From Burkholderia ambifaria (GTDB taxonomy: Bacteria > Pseudomonadota > Gammaproteobacteria > Burkholderiales > Burkholderiaceae): DNA of 64,000 nucleotides. The stretch is from the NCBI RefSeq assembly GCF_001443045.1, contig NZ_LKPJ01000015.1, forward strand, positions 11,916 through 75,915. The letters are read 5' to 3'. Shown one piece after another: positions 11,166-19,783 of this stretch. Below the pieces are notes generated by a model that had not been told where the DNA came from, searched no databases, and saw only the letters and a program-made list of their open reading frames with translations. Position 1 is the stretch's first letter, and each line of letters starts with the position of its first letter. Made by a program: the position numbers and the translations under genes.

Positions 11166-12071
11166 ATGACCGATACCGCCGCCTATCACAAGATCAAGGC
11201 CCGGCACGTGAAGTTCGACTTCAGCGACACGCCGATCACCTGGGTGCCGAACGACCCGGGCAGCACGCACATCATCAACACGCTGAACCTGCTGTTCCCG
11301 GAAGGCGAGCTGTGGTTCTGCCGCGTGTACAACAAGGCGCTGCCGCACATCACCGACGCGCGCCTGCGCGACGAGGCCGAAGGCTTCCTGCGCCAGGAAG
11401 CCGTGCATTCGCGCTCGCACGGCGGCGTGCTCAAGCATTACTACGACCGGCACGGGATCGACACGAAGCCCTTCACGCAGAAGCTGAACTGGCTGTTCAC
11501 GCGCGTGCTCGGCGAGGCGCCGTTCGGCCTGAAGATCGGCCACACGCGCTTCTGGCTGCGGCAGCAACTCGCGGTGATCGCATCGCTCGAGCATTTCTTC
11601 GGCTATCTCGGCAACTGGGTGCTCAACGCGCACGGGCTCGACGAAGGCCGCGCCGACCCGACGATGGTCGACCTGCTGCGCTGGCACGGCGCGGAGGAAG
11701 TCGAGCACCGGACCGTCGCGTTCGACATCTACAACCACATGGGCGGCAACTATCTGGAGCGCTGCGTGCACATGGCGTTCGTGATCGTGCTGCTGCTCTA
11801 CTTCATCACGAGCGGTGCGCGGTTCATGTACCGGCGCGACCCGGCCGCCGGCCGCTATCCGGGTTTCGTGCGCGCGTGGTGGAAGGGTTCGCGGCGCGGC
11901 CACCTGCCGTCGTTCTGGAAAGTGATCGGCGCGGCGCTGCGCTATTTCAAGCCGGGCTATACGCCGCACCACGAAGGCTCGACCGAGCAGGCGCTCGCGT
12001 ATCTGGCGCGCTCGCCGGCCGCGCAGGCGGCCGCGCACGGCGGCAACTGGGGCACGACGAAGGGCGCGTGA
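11166..12071 (+). CDS. Predicted metal-dependent hydrolase (PF10118 type)
   Basis: A 301-residue protein of the family described as predicted metal-dependent hydrolases (DUF/PF10118). Histidine- and glutamate-rich motifs that would bind metals are visible: RQEAVHSRSHGG near residue 80, IASLEHFFG near 140, and WHGAEEVEHRTVAFD near 175-190, an arrangement like a ferritin-like di-iron helical bundle. A single hydrophobic segment (FVIVLLLYFITSG, about 205-217) may anchor it to the membrane. The start has a GGAGA sequence 10-14 bp upstream. In other bacteria these genes travel with fatty-acid or sterol-modifying SDR/epoxide hydrolase genes, as here. The reaction is not established. Confidence 0.85.
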   Translation: MTDTAAYHKIKARHVKFDFSDTPITWVPNDPGSTHIINTLNLLFPEGELWFCRVYNKALPHITDARLRDEAEGFLRQEAVHSRSHGGVLKHYYDRHGIDTKPFTQKLNWLFTRVLGEAPFGLKIGHTRFWLRQQLAVIASLEHFFGYLGNWVLNAHGLDEGRADPTMVDLLRWHGAEEVEHRTVAFDIYNHMGGNYLERCVHMAFVIVLLLYFITSGARFMYRRDPAAGRYPGFVRAWWKGSRRGHLPSFWKVIGAALRYFKPGYTPHHEGSTEQALAYLARSPAAQAAAHGGNWGTTKGA

Positions 12072-12173
12072 CGGGGTTCACAAGCGGGTTCGCAAACGGG
12101 TTCGAGACGGATTCGGCGGGCGGCGCCCGCCGAAATGCGTACAATCGCGGCTTCATTTCCCGGAGGTGCCGCG

Positions 12174-12461
12174 ATGGCCATGAAGAAAACCGATCTAGAA
12201 AAGAACAAGGCGCTGAAGCTGACGCACGCGCTGAAGCAGTCGAGCTCCGCGCGCTTCGGCAAGGGCGCCGAGGAAGCGGCGAAGCTCGACCGCCGCGCGC
12301 AGCGCAAGCTCGACCAGGAACAGGGCCTCGTGCCGTTCGCATGCAAGCTGAACGCCGAACTCGTCGAACAGCTGAAGGCACGCTCCGCCACGCATCCGAA
12401 CGGGATGACGGGCCTGCTGTCCGAACTGCTCGTGAACGGCCTCGCGCAGCGCGACGCGTGA
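12174..12461 (+). CDS. Small basic protein, possible ribbon-helix-helix type
   Basis: A 95-residue, lysine-rich protein with no family I can name. The start at 12174 is set by a strong GGAGGT sequence 9 bp upstream. The N-terminal half is highly charged (KKTDLEKNKALKLTHALKQ). The C-terminal half reads as a beta strand followed by two helices (FACKLNAELVEQLK, GMTGLLSELLVNGL), which would fit a ribbon-helix-helix DNA-binding or antitoxin-like fold. Codon use is typical of the host, so it is a resident gene rather than a recent import. The fold suggestion is inference only. Confidence 0.7.
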   Translation: MAMKKTDLEKNKALKLTHALKQSSSARFGKGAEEAAKLDRRAQRKLDQEQGLVPFACKLNAELVEQLKARSATHPNGMTGLLSELLVNGLAQRDA

Positions 12462-12636
12462 CTCGCCACGTATCTCGAAAATAGTCGTTGACAACGCCGC
12501 ACGACATCGACAAACTCGTTCGCATGCCTACGTTCAAGCTCATCGCCATCGCGAATCATTGCCCGGTGAACATTCGAAAGAATGGATCACGGGAGGCGCT
12601 TGTGCGTTAGCATCCGAGCAGTACCGCATGTCCCAC

Positions 12637-12668
12637 AAGGCCTCACCGGAAACGGATGAGGCCTTTTT
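12637..12668 (+). terminator. Rho-independent terminator
   Basis: Stem AAGGCCTCA / TGAGGCCTT with an 11-nt loop, followed by a run of T residues. It lies between the small basic protein gene and the DUF2917 gene and could end the upstream transcript. Confidence 0.8.
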
Positions 12669-12713
12669 GTTCTGGTGCGCGTCATCCGTCCGGCTCAACG
12701 AATGGAGCAGACG

Positions 12714-13088
12714 ATGGACCAGGCAAGCCCGTTGTTCGACTGTCCCGAATCGCGCCGCGTCGGCGCGATCACGTTACCGACCGTCGTGATCCGTTTCGCG
12801 GTTGCGCCGCGCACGACATTGACCTGGCGCGCGCCGAGCGATGCGGAAATTCGTGCGCACGGCGCACCGCTGTGGATCACGCGTCCACCGAGCATCGACG
12901 ATTACTGGGTGCAACCGGGCGACGTGCTGCGCATCGCGCGCGGCGATCGCATCTGGCTCGGCACCGATGACGACCGGCCGGCCGAAGCATCGATCACGAC
13001 GGCTTACGTGCGGCGCGGCGAACGGCTGAGACGCACGCTCGCGCGCATGCAACGTTTGCTCGTCGGACGATGGCGAAGAAGGGATTGA
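12714..13088 (+). CDS. DUF2917 domain-containing protein
   Basis: A 124-residue protein matching the DUF2917 family, common in Burkholderia. Its core holds LWITRPPSIDDYWVQPGDVLRI, then GDRIWL, a small beta-rich (cupin-like) domain. The C-terminal tail is very arginine-rich (RRGERLRRTLARMQRLL). The ATG at 12714 is favoured by GGAG 6 bp upstream; an in-frame ATG four codons earlier (12702) is the alternative. No function is known for the family. It follows a terminator and is probably monocistronic. Confidence 0.75.
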   Translation: MDQASPLFDCPESRRVGAITLPTVVIRFAVAPRTTLTWRAPSDAEIRAHGAPLWITRPPSIDDYWVQPGDVLRIARGDRIWLGTDDDRPAEASITTAYVRRGERLRRTLARMQRLLVGRWRRRD

Positions 13089-13260
13089 CGATGCGCGGCG
13101 ACGCGCGCAACGGGATACCGGAACGCGCGCAATCACCGCGTCCGGAAACGGACGCACCCACGGCGCAATGCGTCGCAGGTGCGCATCGAATGACGCGGCA
13201 CGCATATGCGTGCCGCGAGCGATCGCGCGCCGTGCGCAACCGTCACATGCATCGCATGCA

Positions 13261-13539
13261 TCAGGTGCTGGCGGCGAGACGTGGGCCCGTGCTGCGGGGA
13301 ATGGAATCAAGGTCGGGGCGTTGCGCCGCCTGCGAGGTCACCCAAGGGTCGATGCCTTGCTTCTGCACCTCCTCGAGAAATGACACCCGTGTGCGCCAGT
13401 AGTCCGCCTGTAATTTCGCATCGATGACGCGCTGTTCGGCTGCGAACAGTTCCATGCGCGCCGTCACGAGCATCGACGCAGCGGTTTTTTCCGGCGTGGG
13501 GGCGTGCCGCATCGCCCAACGGCTGATCCAGTTCAACAT
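13261..13539 (-). CDS. Small hypothetical protein with coiled-coil character
   Basis: A 92-residue protein with no named family. The start at 13539 is supported by GGAGGT 4-9 bp upstream. The central part (ASMLVTARMELFAAEQRVIDAKLQADYWRTRVSFLEEVQKQG, read here in pieces) is a continuous amphipathic helix, and the sequence ends in a proline- and serine-rich tail. It stands alone, convergent with the DUF2917 gene. Similar short helical proteins are common in Burkholderia genomes; no role can be assigned. Confidence 0.65.
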   Translation of the reverse strand: MLNWISRWAMRHAPTPEKTAASMLVTARMELFAAEQRVIDAKLQADYWRTRVSFLEEVQKQGIDPWVTSQAAQRPDLDSIPRSTGPRLAAST

Positions 13540-14295
13540 GCTGACCTCCGTGATTACGGACGAACCCGCATCGGGCAATCGCAATCGGTCGCGCCTGCCC
13601 GAATGCGCAACGACCGTCACCGCACTTCACCGCCTGCCCTGCACGGACTGCGACTCCCCCGCGTCGGCAACAACCGGCCGGCGTGTGCGCGCGGTGTATC
13701 TATCCTAGAAAGACTTGCCGGTTTACGCGATGACGTCTTGCAATCTTTTACACAGAAACCACAGTCGGGCCCGCATCGCGATATGACAGTTGCGGACGGG
13801 ACGGCTTCGGCGCAGGATAGCCCGTTATCCGCAACCGGCTGGACTGACGAATGGCCGCTGCACGCCGCTGCGCACCGGCGTCGGTCATGCGCGCACGCGC
13901 TGCAACCGCCCGGCGCCCGTCCAGCATGCGGGTGCGTCACGGCATTCATATGTCATCGTGCGTGGCGCCCGCGCACTGCGCGTCCGGCATGCCGTTGCGC
14001 CCGCATCGGCCGGCACGGCCCGCCCGTCGTCGAATCGTTTCCATCGTTTCTACCTGCCCGCTTCGTCCGAACCGGTAAAATGCGCGCCTTCCTCGCGCGG
14101 CCGGCCTGTCCGACCGTTCGCGCGAACGCAGCCGATCGTGCCCCGCAACTATATCGTCGGCGCTATCCGCGCTATTACAATCCGCCGATAGCGTGGCAAT
14201 AGTGGCTGGTTACAGTAGGCCGGCCGCGCGCTGCCTTTACAACAATTCGGCCCAAACAACAAGCAACACGACAACCCGACCGGAGAAACGCCTAC
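13540..14295. other. Long intergenic region before the purine permease gene
   Basis: About 750 bp with no reading frame that looks like a real protein. The frames present are arginine-rich shadows. An inverted repeat CGCTATC (14161-14167) / GATAGCG (14187-14193) lies about 110 bp before the permease start and may be a regulatory or terminator-like structure. I saw no recognisable purine riboswitch core. Confidence 0.5.
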
Positions 14296-15597
14296 ATGGA
14301 ATCCATCAAGCGGTATTTCGGCTTCGCTGAAGCCGGCACCGACTTCCGCACCGAAATACTCGCGGGCGTCACCACCTTCCTGACGATGGCCTACATCATC
14401 TTCGTCAACCCCGCGATCCTCGGCGACGCCGGCATGCCGAAGGAATCCGTGTTCGTCGCGACCTGCCTCGTCGCGGCGCTCGCGTCGATCATCATGGGGC
14501 TGTACGCGAACTACCCGATCGCCTGCGCGCCCGGCATGGGCCTGAACGCGTATTTCGCCTATACGGTCGTCAAGGGGATGGGCTTCACGTGGCAGGCCGC
14601 GCTCGGCGCCGTGTTCATTTCCGGCTGCCTGTTCCTGATCGTCACGCTGTTCCGCGTGCGCGAGGCGATCGTCAACGGCATTCCGAAATCGCTGCGCATC
14701 TCGATCACCGCAGGCATCGGCCTGTTCCTCGGCATCATCTCGCTGAAGACGTCGGGCGTGATCGTCGGCAACCCGGCCACGCTCGTCACGCTCGGCGACC
14801 TGCACAAGCACGACACGATCCTCGCGATCATCGGCTTCTTCACGATCGTCACGCTCGACCACCTGCGCGTGCGCGGCGCGATCCTGATCGGCATCATCGG
14901 CGTCACGATCCTGTCGTTCTTCTTCGGCGACAACCAGTTCCACGGCGTGTTCTCCGCGCCGCCGTCGATCGATGCGACGCTGTTCAAGCTCGACATCGGC
15001 GCCGCGCTGTCGACCGGCATCATCAACGTGATCCTCGTGTTCTTCCTCGTCGAGCTGTTCGATGCAACCGGCACGCTGATGGGCGTCGCGAACCGCGCGG
15101 GCCTGCTCGTCGAAGGCAAGATGAACCGCCTGAACAAGGCGCTGCTCGCCGACAGCACCGCGATCGTCGCGGGCTCGGTGCTCGGCACGTCGTCGACCAC
15201 CGCGTATATCGAAAGCGCGTCGGGCGTGCAGGCCGGCGGCCGCACGGGCGTGACGGCGATCACCGTCGCGGTGCTGTTCCTCGCGTGCCTGTTCATCGCG
15301 CCGCTCGCCGGCGTCGTGCCGGCCTACGCGACCGCCCCCGCGCTGCTGTACGTGTCGTGCCTGATGCTGCGCGAGATGGTCGACGTGCCGTGGGACGATG
15401 CGACCGAAGCCGTGCCGGCCGCGCTGACCGCGCTGCTGATGCCGTTCACGTACTCGATCGCGAACGGCGTCGCGTTCGGCTTCATCGCATACGGCGGCCT
15501 GAAGCTGCTGACGGGCCAGGGCCGCACGGTCAAGCCGATCGTGTGGGTCATCGCGGCCGTGTTCCTGTTCCGCTTCTTCTATCTCGGCAGCGAGTGA
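14296..15597 (+). CDS. NCS2-family purine permease (AzgA-type, hypoxanthine/guanine/adenine)
   Basis: A 433-residue inner-membrane transporter with 12-14 hydrophobic helices. The AzgA-subgroup features are the start MESIKRYFGFAEAGTDFRTE, the TFLTMAYIIFVNP helix, CAPGMGLNAYFAY and the TSSTTAYIESASG segment, which carries substrate-site residues. Length is normal for the group. It would take up purine bases by proton symport. The gene has a GGAGAAACGCC ribosome site and is followed by a clear terminator, so it is a single-gene unit. Confidence 0.93.
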   Translation: MESIKRYFGFAEAGTDFRTEILAGVTTFLTMAYIIFVNPAILGDAGMPKESVFVATCLVAALASIIMGLYANYPIACAPGMGLNAYFAYTVVKGMGFTWQAALGAVFISGCLFLIVTLFRVREAIVNGIPKSLRISITAGIGLFLGIISLKTSGVIVGNPATLVTLGDLHKHDTILAIIGFFTIVTLDHLRVRGAILIGIIGVTILSFFFGDNQFHGVFSAPPSIDATLFKLDIGAALSTGIINVILVFFLVELFDATGTLMGVANRAGLLVEGKMNRLNKALLADSTAIVAGSVLGTSSTTAYIESASGVQAGGRTGVTAITVAVLFLACLFIAPLAGVVPAYATAPALLYVSCLMLREMVDVPWDDATEAVPAALTALLMPFTYSIANGVAFGFIAYGGLKLLTGQGRTVKPIVWVIAAVFLFRFFYLGSE

Positions 15598-15628
15598 CGC
15601 ACGCGCCCCGGTGCGATGCACGATGATG

Positions 15629-15654
15629 AAACGCCACCTTCGGGTGGCGTTTTT
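15629..15654 (+). terminator. Rho-independent terminator after the purine permease
   Basis: Perfect 10-bp stem AAACGCCACC / GGTGGCGTTT with a TTCG tetraloop, followed by a T run. It lies 31 bp after the permease stop and faces the convergent LysR gene. Confidence 0.93.
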
Positions 15655-15688
15655 GTTGATGCAGGCGCGTGGTGCGGGCAGCGTTCGG

Positions 15689-16576
15689 TCACGTCTGCGC
15701 CTGCCGAAGCACCCAGCGTGCGAAGGTCTGCAGCGGGCCGTCGCCTAGTTCCAGCACTTCGGGCAACACCAGGCAGAAGCGCTTGACCACGCCTCGACCG
15801 TCGGGCCAGGGCGCGGCGAGCAACCCTTGCGCGATCTCGGCGTCGACGTAGAGCCGCGGCACCAGCGCGACGCCCAGCCCGGTCAGGGCCGCCGCGATCA
15901 GCATCGAGTAAAGATCGTAGCGCGCGCCGGCGGCCGGATTGCTCACCGGCAACCCCGTTTCCTGCACGTACGCCGACCACGCATCGGGCGTCTGGCGCTT
16001 GTGCAGGCGCGGCAGCGTGCCCAGCAGCGCGTCCGGATGCCCGCCCGCGAGCAGCGACGGATGGCAGACCGGCACCAGCACCTCCTCGCACAACCGGTAC
16101 GTATGCATGCCGGCCCAGGCCGGATGCTCGAAGTGAATCGCCGCATCGAATCCGCTGCCGGCCAGCACGAACGGCTCGGCGCGATCGGCGAAATGCACGG
16201 TGATGTTCGGATGCTGCGCCTGGAAACCCTTGAGCCGTGGAATCAGCCAGCGCGTCGCAAAGGTCGGCGTCACGGCGATATCGACGCTGCCGCCGTCGCC
16301 GGGCTGCCCCATCATGTACTGGCTGTCGCGCTCGAGCCGGTCCAGCACTTCGCGAACCTGCGCGGCATAGCGCGCGCCGTTCGGCGCAACCCGAACGCGG
16401 TTGCCGACCCGCTCGAACAACGATACGCCCAGGAACACCTCCAGCCGGCCGATCTGCCGGCTGATCGCGCCTTCGGTCAACGCCAGTTCGTCGGCGGCGC
16501 GCGCGAAACTCCCATGGCGCGCCGCGGCCTCGAATGCCATCAAGGCCGAATTGCTCGGAATCCTGCGTCGCGTCAC
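15689..16576 (-). CDS. LysR-family transcriptional regulator (GcvA-like subgroup)
   Basis: A 295-residue LysR regulator. The N-terminal winged helix-turn-helix spans residues 5-65 (SFARAADELALTEGAISRQIGRLE), and the rest is the two-lobed periplasmic-binding-protein-like effector domain (VDIAVTPTFATRWLIPRL; GLGVALVPRLYVDAEI). The layout of the linker and effector domain resembles GcvA/AmpR-type regulators. It is divergent from the three-gene set starting at 16742, and the 165-bp spacer contains a palindrome-like TGATCAA-type sequence, so it probably controls that set. Confidence 0.9.
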   Translation of the reverse strand: MTRRRIPSNSALMAFEAAARHGSFARAADELALTEGAISRQIGRLEVFLGVSLFERVGNRVRVAPNGARYAAQVREVLDRLERDSQYMMGQPGDGGSVDIAVTPTFATRWLIPRLKGFQAQHPNITVHFADRAEPFVLAGSGFDAAIHFEHPAWAGMHTYRLCEEVLVPVCHPSLLAGGHPDALLGTLPRLHKRQTPDAWSAYVQETGLPVSNPAAGARYDLYSMLIAAALTGLGVALVPRLYVDAEIAQGLLAAPWPDGRGVVKRFCLVLPEVLELGDGPLQTFARWVLRQAQT

Positions 16577-16741
16577 GATTGCTCCCGGTTCGACCGGCGT
16601 CGGTCATAGCTTGATCAAACATCAATGAACGGTGACGAATCGTCGTTTTTCACGCATTCAACGGCTAATTATCATGACAAAAACTCAACCCGTCGAGCGG
16701 CGATCAATCCCGAAGGCCGCTTGCCATCCCGTGGAGATGTG

Positions 16742-17272
16742 ATGATCTATGCCGTTGAATGCAGCATCGCCGAGCCCGCCGCCGAAGCCGAGTGGAACGA
16801 CTTCTACAGCCGCGTCAAACTGCCGGCGCTGATCTCCGTGTCCGGCTTCCGCACGTCGCAACGCTTTCGCGCCGTCGGTGGCGACGGCCCCGTCTACCTT
16901 GCGCTGCATACGATCGACAGTCCCGACGTGCTGACGTCGGCCGAGTACCGCGACAAGGGCGGCGGCAATTTCGCGCGCTGGCAGCCGCATATCGTCGAGT
17001 GGCGCCGCAACGTGTACGACAGCGCCGCCCCGGCGCCGGCTGTCTCCGGCGATCAATGGTTGGCCGTTTGCGACGACGCTGCCCCGTTCGCGCGAGCGGG
17101 AATCGCTGCCACGGCCATGCATGCGATCGCGCTGGATTGCCTGCCCGCGGCTCGCTGGCTGGCCGTCCTGGATCGGGCTCAGGCGCGGCTCGCGTCCGGC
17201 GCCGCCATCCGGCTCTACGCGCCGATGGGCGCCCAACTCGTCAGCACGCCGGCAGCGGCGGCCGCACGCTGA
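16742..17272 (+). CDS. Hypothetical protein, possible dimeric alpha/beta-barrel (EthD/DUF4286-like)
   Basis: A 176-residue protein. Its first 85 residues (MIYAVECSIAEPAAEAEWNDFY, then LPALISVSGFRTSQRF) resemble small ferredoxin-like dimeric alpha/beta-barrel domains such as EthD or DUF4286. The second half has no clear match. The ATG at 16742 follows GTGGAGATGTG. It is the first gene of a likely operon with a tautomerase-like protein (13 bp later) and an MBL-fold hydrolase, divergent from a LysR regulator, which suggests a small catabolic or detoxification route. The fold match is tentative. Confidence 0.6.
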   Translation: MIYAVECSIAEPAAEAEWNDFYSRVKLPALISVSGFRTSQRFRAVGGDGPVYLALHTIDSPDVLTSAEYRDKGGGNFARWQPHIVEWRRNVYDSAAPAPAVSGDQWLAVCDDAAPFARAGIAATAMHAIALDCLPAARWLAVLDRAQARLASGAAIRLYAPMGAQLVSTPAAAAAR

Positions 17273-17285
17273 CAGGAGCCCGGTC

Positions 17286-17612
17286 ATGCCCAGCGTCACG
17301 ATTTTCATCCCCGAGGCGAGCATGCCGGCGAACGCGGCGCTCGATGCGCTGTCGTCGGCCTGCGAGACGCTCTGCACCGATGTGCTGAGAGCCGCACCCG
17401 GCACGGTTCACGTCATTTACGTTCCGGTCCGGCACGGCTGCGGACATCCGGTCAGCGCGGAAATCCGCTTTCGCATCGCATCATTTCGCATGACTGAATT
17501 GATGGATCGGTTCATGGCCGCGCTGGATCGAGAGATTCTCCGCCACACCGGATGCGTCGCACGCATCCGCTGCTTCGGCTACGACACCGCACACCTTCAC
17601 GCTCGACATTGA
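17286..17612 (+). CDS. Tautomerase-superfamily-like small protein
   Basis: A 108-residue protein that begins MPSVTIFIPEASMP. A proline directly after the initiator methionine, followed by a beta strand, is the hallmark of 4-oxalocrotonate tautomerase/CHMI-type enzymes, in which Pro1 is the catalytic base. A second strand, TVHVIYVPV, appears near residue 40, also as in that fold. The start has AGGAG 7-8 bp upstream and lies 13 bp after the preceding gene; the next gene begins 3 bp after its stop. Its length is nearer to CHMI than to 4-OT. The family call is inference from the N-terminus and strand pattern. Confidence 0.6.
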   Translation: MPSVTIFIPEASMPANAALDALSSACETLCTDVLRAAPGTVHVIYVPVRHGCGHPVSAEIRFRIASFRMTELMDRFMAALDREILRHTGCVARIRCFGYDTAHLHARH

Positions 17613-17615
17613 CCC

Positions 17616-18479
17616 ATGAACGCCCCCATTCCCAGCCTTTCGTTTCCACACCGTCAGATCGGCGATTTCTTGGTGACCGCGGTCAGCGACGGCACGCTGA
17701 CGGCCGGCCTCGACCTCCTGTCGAACATCGAGATCGACGACGCGACCGGCATCATGCGCCGCGCCGGCGTACATGCACCGTCGGACGTCAACATCAACTG
17801 CTACGTGATTCGCGGGAACGGCCGCATCGTGCTCGTCGACACCGGGGCCGGCGGCATCCGGAACTGGGGCGGCCGGCTGCGTCCGTCGCTGGCGCACGCC
17901 GGCATCGATGCGCGCGACATCGACACGATCCTGCTGACTCACGCGCATCCCGACCACATCGGCGGCCTGCTCGACACGGACGGGCAGCCGGTCTTTCCGC
18001 AAGCACAGGTGCTCATTCATGAACGGGAACGCGCGTTCTGGCTGGACGACGACGCGTACGCACGAGCGACCGAACGAGCCCGTGCCAATTTCAGGATCGC
18101 ACGGCGCACCTTCGACGTTTATCAGGCACAACTGCGAACCATTGAGGCAGGCAACGTGCTGCCCGGCATCGTCGCGGTGCCGCTGCCGGGGCACACGCCA
18201 GGACACACCGGCTATCGCGTCGAATCGCAGGGCGAGCGCCTGCTGATCTGGGGCGATCTCGTGCATTTCGCGCCGATCCAGGTCGCCCGCCCCGACGTGT
18301 CGATCGCGTTCGACCACGATCCGTCGCAAGCGTGTGCGACACGCACGGCCACGCTCGCCGAAGTCGCTTCGGACAACGTGTTGATTGCGGGCATGCACCT
18401 CGCCGACACGGGTTTCGCCCGCATCGCGCGCGCGAACGGCGTAACCGGCGGCGCCTATGCACTCATCGGGGCAGATTAA
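17616..18479 (+). CDS. MBL-fold metallo-hydrolase
   Basis: A 287-residue metallo-beta-lactamase-fold hydrolase. The zinc motif LTHAHPDHIGG (HxHxDH) lies near residues 107-117. A later metal histidine lies in LPGHTPGHTGY, and an aspartate in IWGDLVHFA, giving a complete binuclear site. It begins 3 bp after the tautomerase-like gene, so the two are cotranscribed. Such proteins include lactonases and other ester or thioester hydrolases; the substrate is unknown. Downstream is a strong hairpin between it and the convergent DUF1488 gene. Confidence 0.9.
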   Translation: MNAPIPSLSFPHRQIGDFLVTAVSDGTLTAGLDLLSNIEIDDATGIMRRAGVHAPSDVNINCYVIRGNGRIVLVDTGAGGIRNWGGRLRPSLAHAGIDARDIDTILLTHAHPDHIGGLLDTDGQPVFPQAQVLIHERERAFWLDDDAYARATERARANFRIARRTFDVYQAQLRTIEAGNVLPGIVAVPLPGHTPGHTGYRVESQGERLLIWGDLVHFAPIQVARPDVSIAFDHDPSQACATRTATLAEVASDNVLIAGMHLADTGFARIARANGVTGGAYALIGAD

Positions 18480-18586
18480 GGGAAACGGAACACCGGCACG
18501 CCATCGCGCCGCACGATGCTCGAATCGTGCCGCGCATCATCCCCCGCGCGAGCGGAGCACCGGACGAGCATGCGCCGACACGACAC

Positions 18587-18607
18587 GGGCGCCGGTATTC
18601 GGCGCCC
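18587..18607. terminator. Strong hairpin between convergent genes
   Basis: Perfect 8-bp stem GGGCGCCG / CGGCGCCC with a 5-nt loop, in the spacer between the MBL-hydrolase gene and the DUF1488 gene. No T tract follows on either strand, so intrinsic termination is uncertain. Confidence 0.4.
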
Positions 18608-18633
18608 GCTCCGTCGCTGCCCGGTCGTCCGGC

Positions 18634-18921
18634 TCAGCGCCAGTTCGCCTCGTAGAAGCGCACGTAGCCGCTGCGCAGCGTCACGCATTGCGCGCGAGTC
18701 TCGGACAACAGCCGCCGCGCGGCCGCCTCGATGCGCTCGCGGTGCTGATCGTACGCACCGACCATGTCCTCGAAGCGCGGCGACGCCGCACCGAAATGGT
18801 CCTCCAGCGCCTCGGCGGTAATCTGACATTGGACGCGCTCGCCATTGACCAGCGCCGTGAATCCAAGCATCAAGTCGCGCCCCGAATATTCAGGCTTCTC
18901 GTTCGTGAAATGGATCTGCAT
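18634..18921 (-). CDS. DUF1488 family protein
   Basis: A 95-residue protein that fits DUF1488. The N-terminal strand pair (MQIHFTNEKPEYSGRDL, TALVNGERVQCQIT) is followed by EALEDHFGA and a helix ending in EAAARRLLSE, and the family's final strand is SGYVRFYEANW. Proteins of this family are short, widespread in proteobacteria, and of unknown function. The gene is alone and convergent with the MBL-hydrolase gene. The stop codon lies immediately after the last family residues, so the gene is intact. Confidence 0.8.
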   Translation of the reverse strand: MQIHFTNEKPEYSGRDLMLGFTALVNGERVQCQITAEALEDHFGAASPRFEDMVGAYDQHRERIEAAARRLLSETRAQCVTLRSGYVRFYEANWR

Positions 18922-19164
18922 GGGAGCCGCCTATCGTCCGGTAGAAAGCAAATGACCGCGTTCGTCGTCCGCTACCGGCCGAACGAATGTGTACGCGGGC
19001 TCGCCGGCAGAGGCACGATCCACGGGGGTATGGCGCGGACAATGCATGCCGGTTGCATTCCACTTTAGACGGTTTCGCGCAGGAGGCAAAATTTGCGATG
19101 TGCGTCGTTCCGACGCGCATTTCCTCTGACCAGAACGACATCCGGCACCGTTTGGCGAATGGCG

Positions 19165-19356
19165 TCAATGAGGATCGGTGGGCCAGATATTCAGCGAGAT
19201 CGCGGCGGTCGTGGCGCCCACCGCAATCGCGGCTGCCCCGTATTGCACCGCGTCGGTCAGGTCGAACAGCAGACCGTGGATCGCCACGGCAATGCCGCCC
19301 AGCATGATGAAGGTGGCGATGGCCGCCAGCACGACTCTCAGTTCCGTCCGAACCAT
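19165..19356 (-). CDS. Small membrane protein
   Basis: A 63-residue protein with two hydrophobic helices, VVLAAIATFIMLGGIAVAI and AVQYGAAAIAVGATTAAIS, joined by a short loop. The start at 19356 is set by GGGAGAAGCATC directly upstream; the longer frame upstream is basic and unlike protein. No family is recognised. It may be a resident small inner-membrane protein. Confidence 0.6.
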   Translation of the reverse strand: MVRTELRVVLAAIATFIMLGGIAVAIHGLLFDLTDAVQYGAAAIAVGATTAAISLNIWPTDPH

Positions 19357-19783
19357 GATGCTTCTCCCGAACGGATGCATGTCACGTCGCATGCATGTTG
19401 CGATGCGGAACACGGCGCGTGCGTGCTCCATTTCCATCATTGCAGGCGGGCGCTTAAAAGCAAGGGGTTTTTGTACGCGGTCGCACAACGCGCGCCGCGC
19501 TTGTATGATGAGGCGATATCGATCGTGGCGGCTCGGGTGGCGGATGGTGCGGTGCAAGGCGTTTAGGTGGGGCGACCGCGGTGCATGGGGTCCAACCTAG
19601 TGCTAAAGCGCTAATTGAACCGGCCGCGAAGCATGGGGTCCCAGTAAGCGCTAAAGCGCCAACTCGGGCCGACCGCGAAGCATGGGGCCCCAGTAAGCGC
19701 TAAAGCGCTAACTGGGGCCGACCGCGAAGCATGGGGCCCCAGTAAGCGCTAAAGCGCTAACTGGGGCCGACAGGAGACAAGAC
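19357..19783. other. Intergenic region with four hairpin repeat units
   Basis: The first 200 bp hold nothing recognisable. The last 200 bp are almost entirely hairpin repeat units that end 12 bp before the start of the sigma-54 activator gene. The ribosome-binding sequence CAGGAGACAAGAC overlaps the end of the last unit. Confidence 0.6.
19577..19771 (+). repeat. Four tandem 49-nt hairpin repeats, two degenerate and two perfect (GGCCCCAGT-stem version)
   Basis: Units at 19577-19624 (degenerate), 19625-19673 (partly degenerate), 19674-19722 and 19723-19771 (identical). The perfect units pair GGCCCCAGT with ACTGGGGCC around AGCGCT-AA-AGCGCT. Compared with the copies at 8271-8368 the outer stem has changed on both sides together, which argues for selection on, or replication through, the hairpin. 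The array sits in the presumed leader of the sigma-54 activator gene. Confidence 0.9.

Noticed and set aside
13790..14191. 133-codon frame in the leader of the purine permease gene
   Set aside because: Arg/Ala/Pro-rich with no start signal; several frames in this GC-rich spacer are equally open.
14149..15621. 490-codon minus-strand frame over the purine permease gene
   Set aside because: Repetitive Arg/Asp/Glu shadow of the transporter gene, with no domain; it also runs into the non-coding leader.
19577..19771. Possible CRISPR array
   Set aside because: Units are directly adjacent without variable spacers, are strongly self-complementary as a whole, and no cas gene is near.
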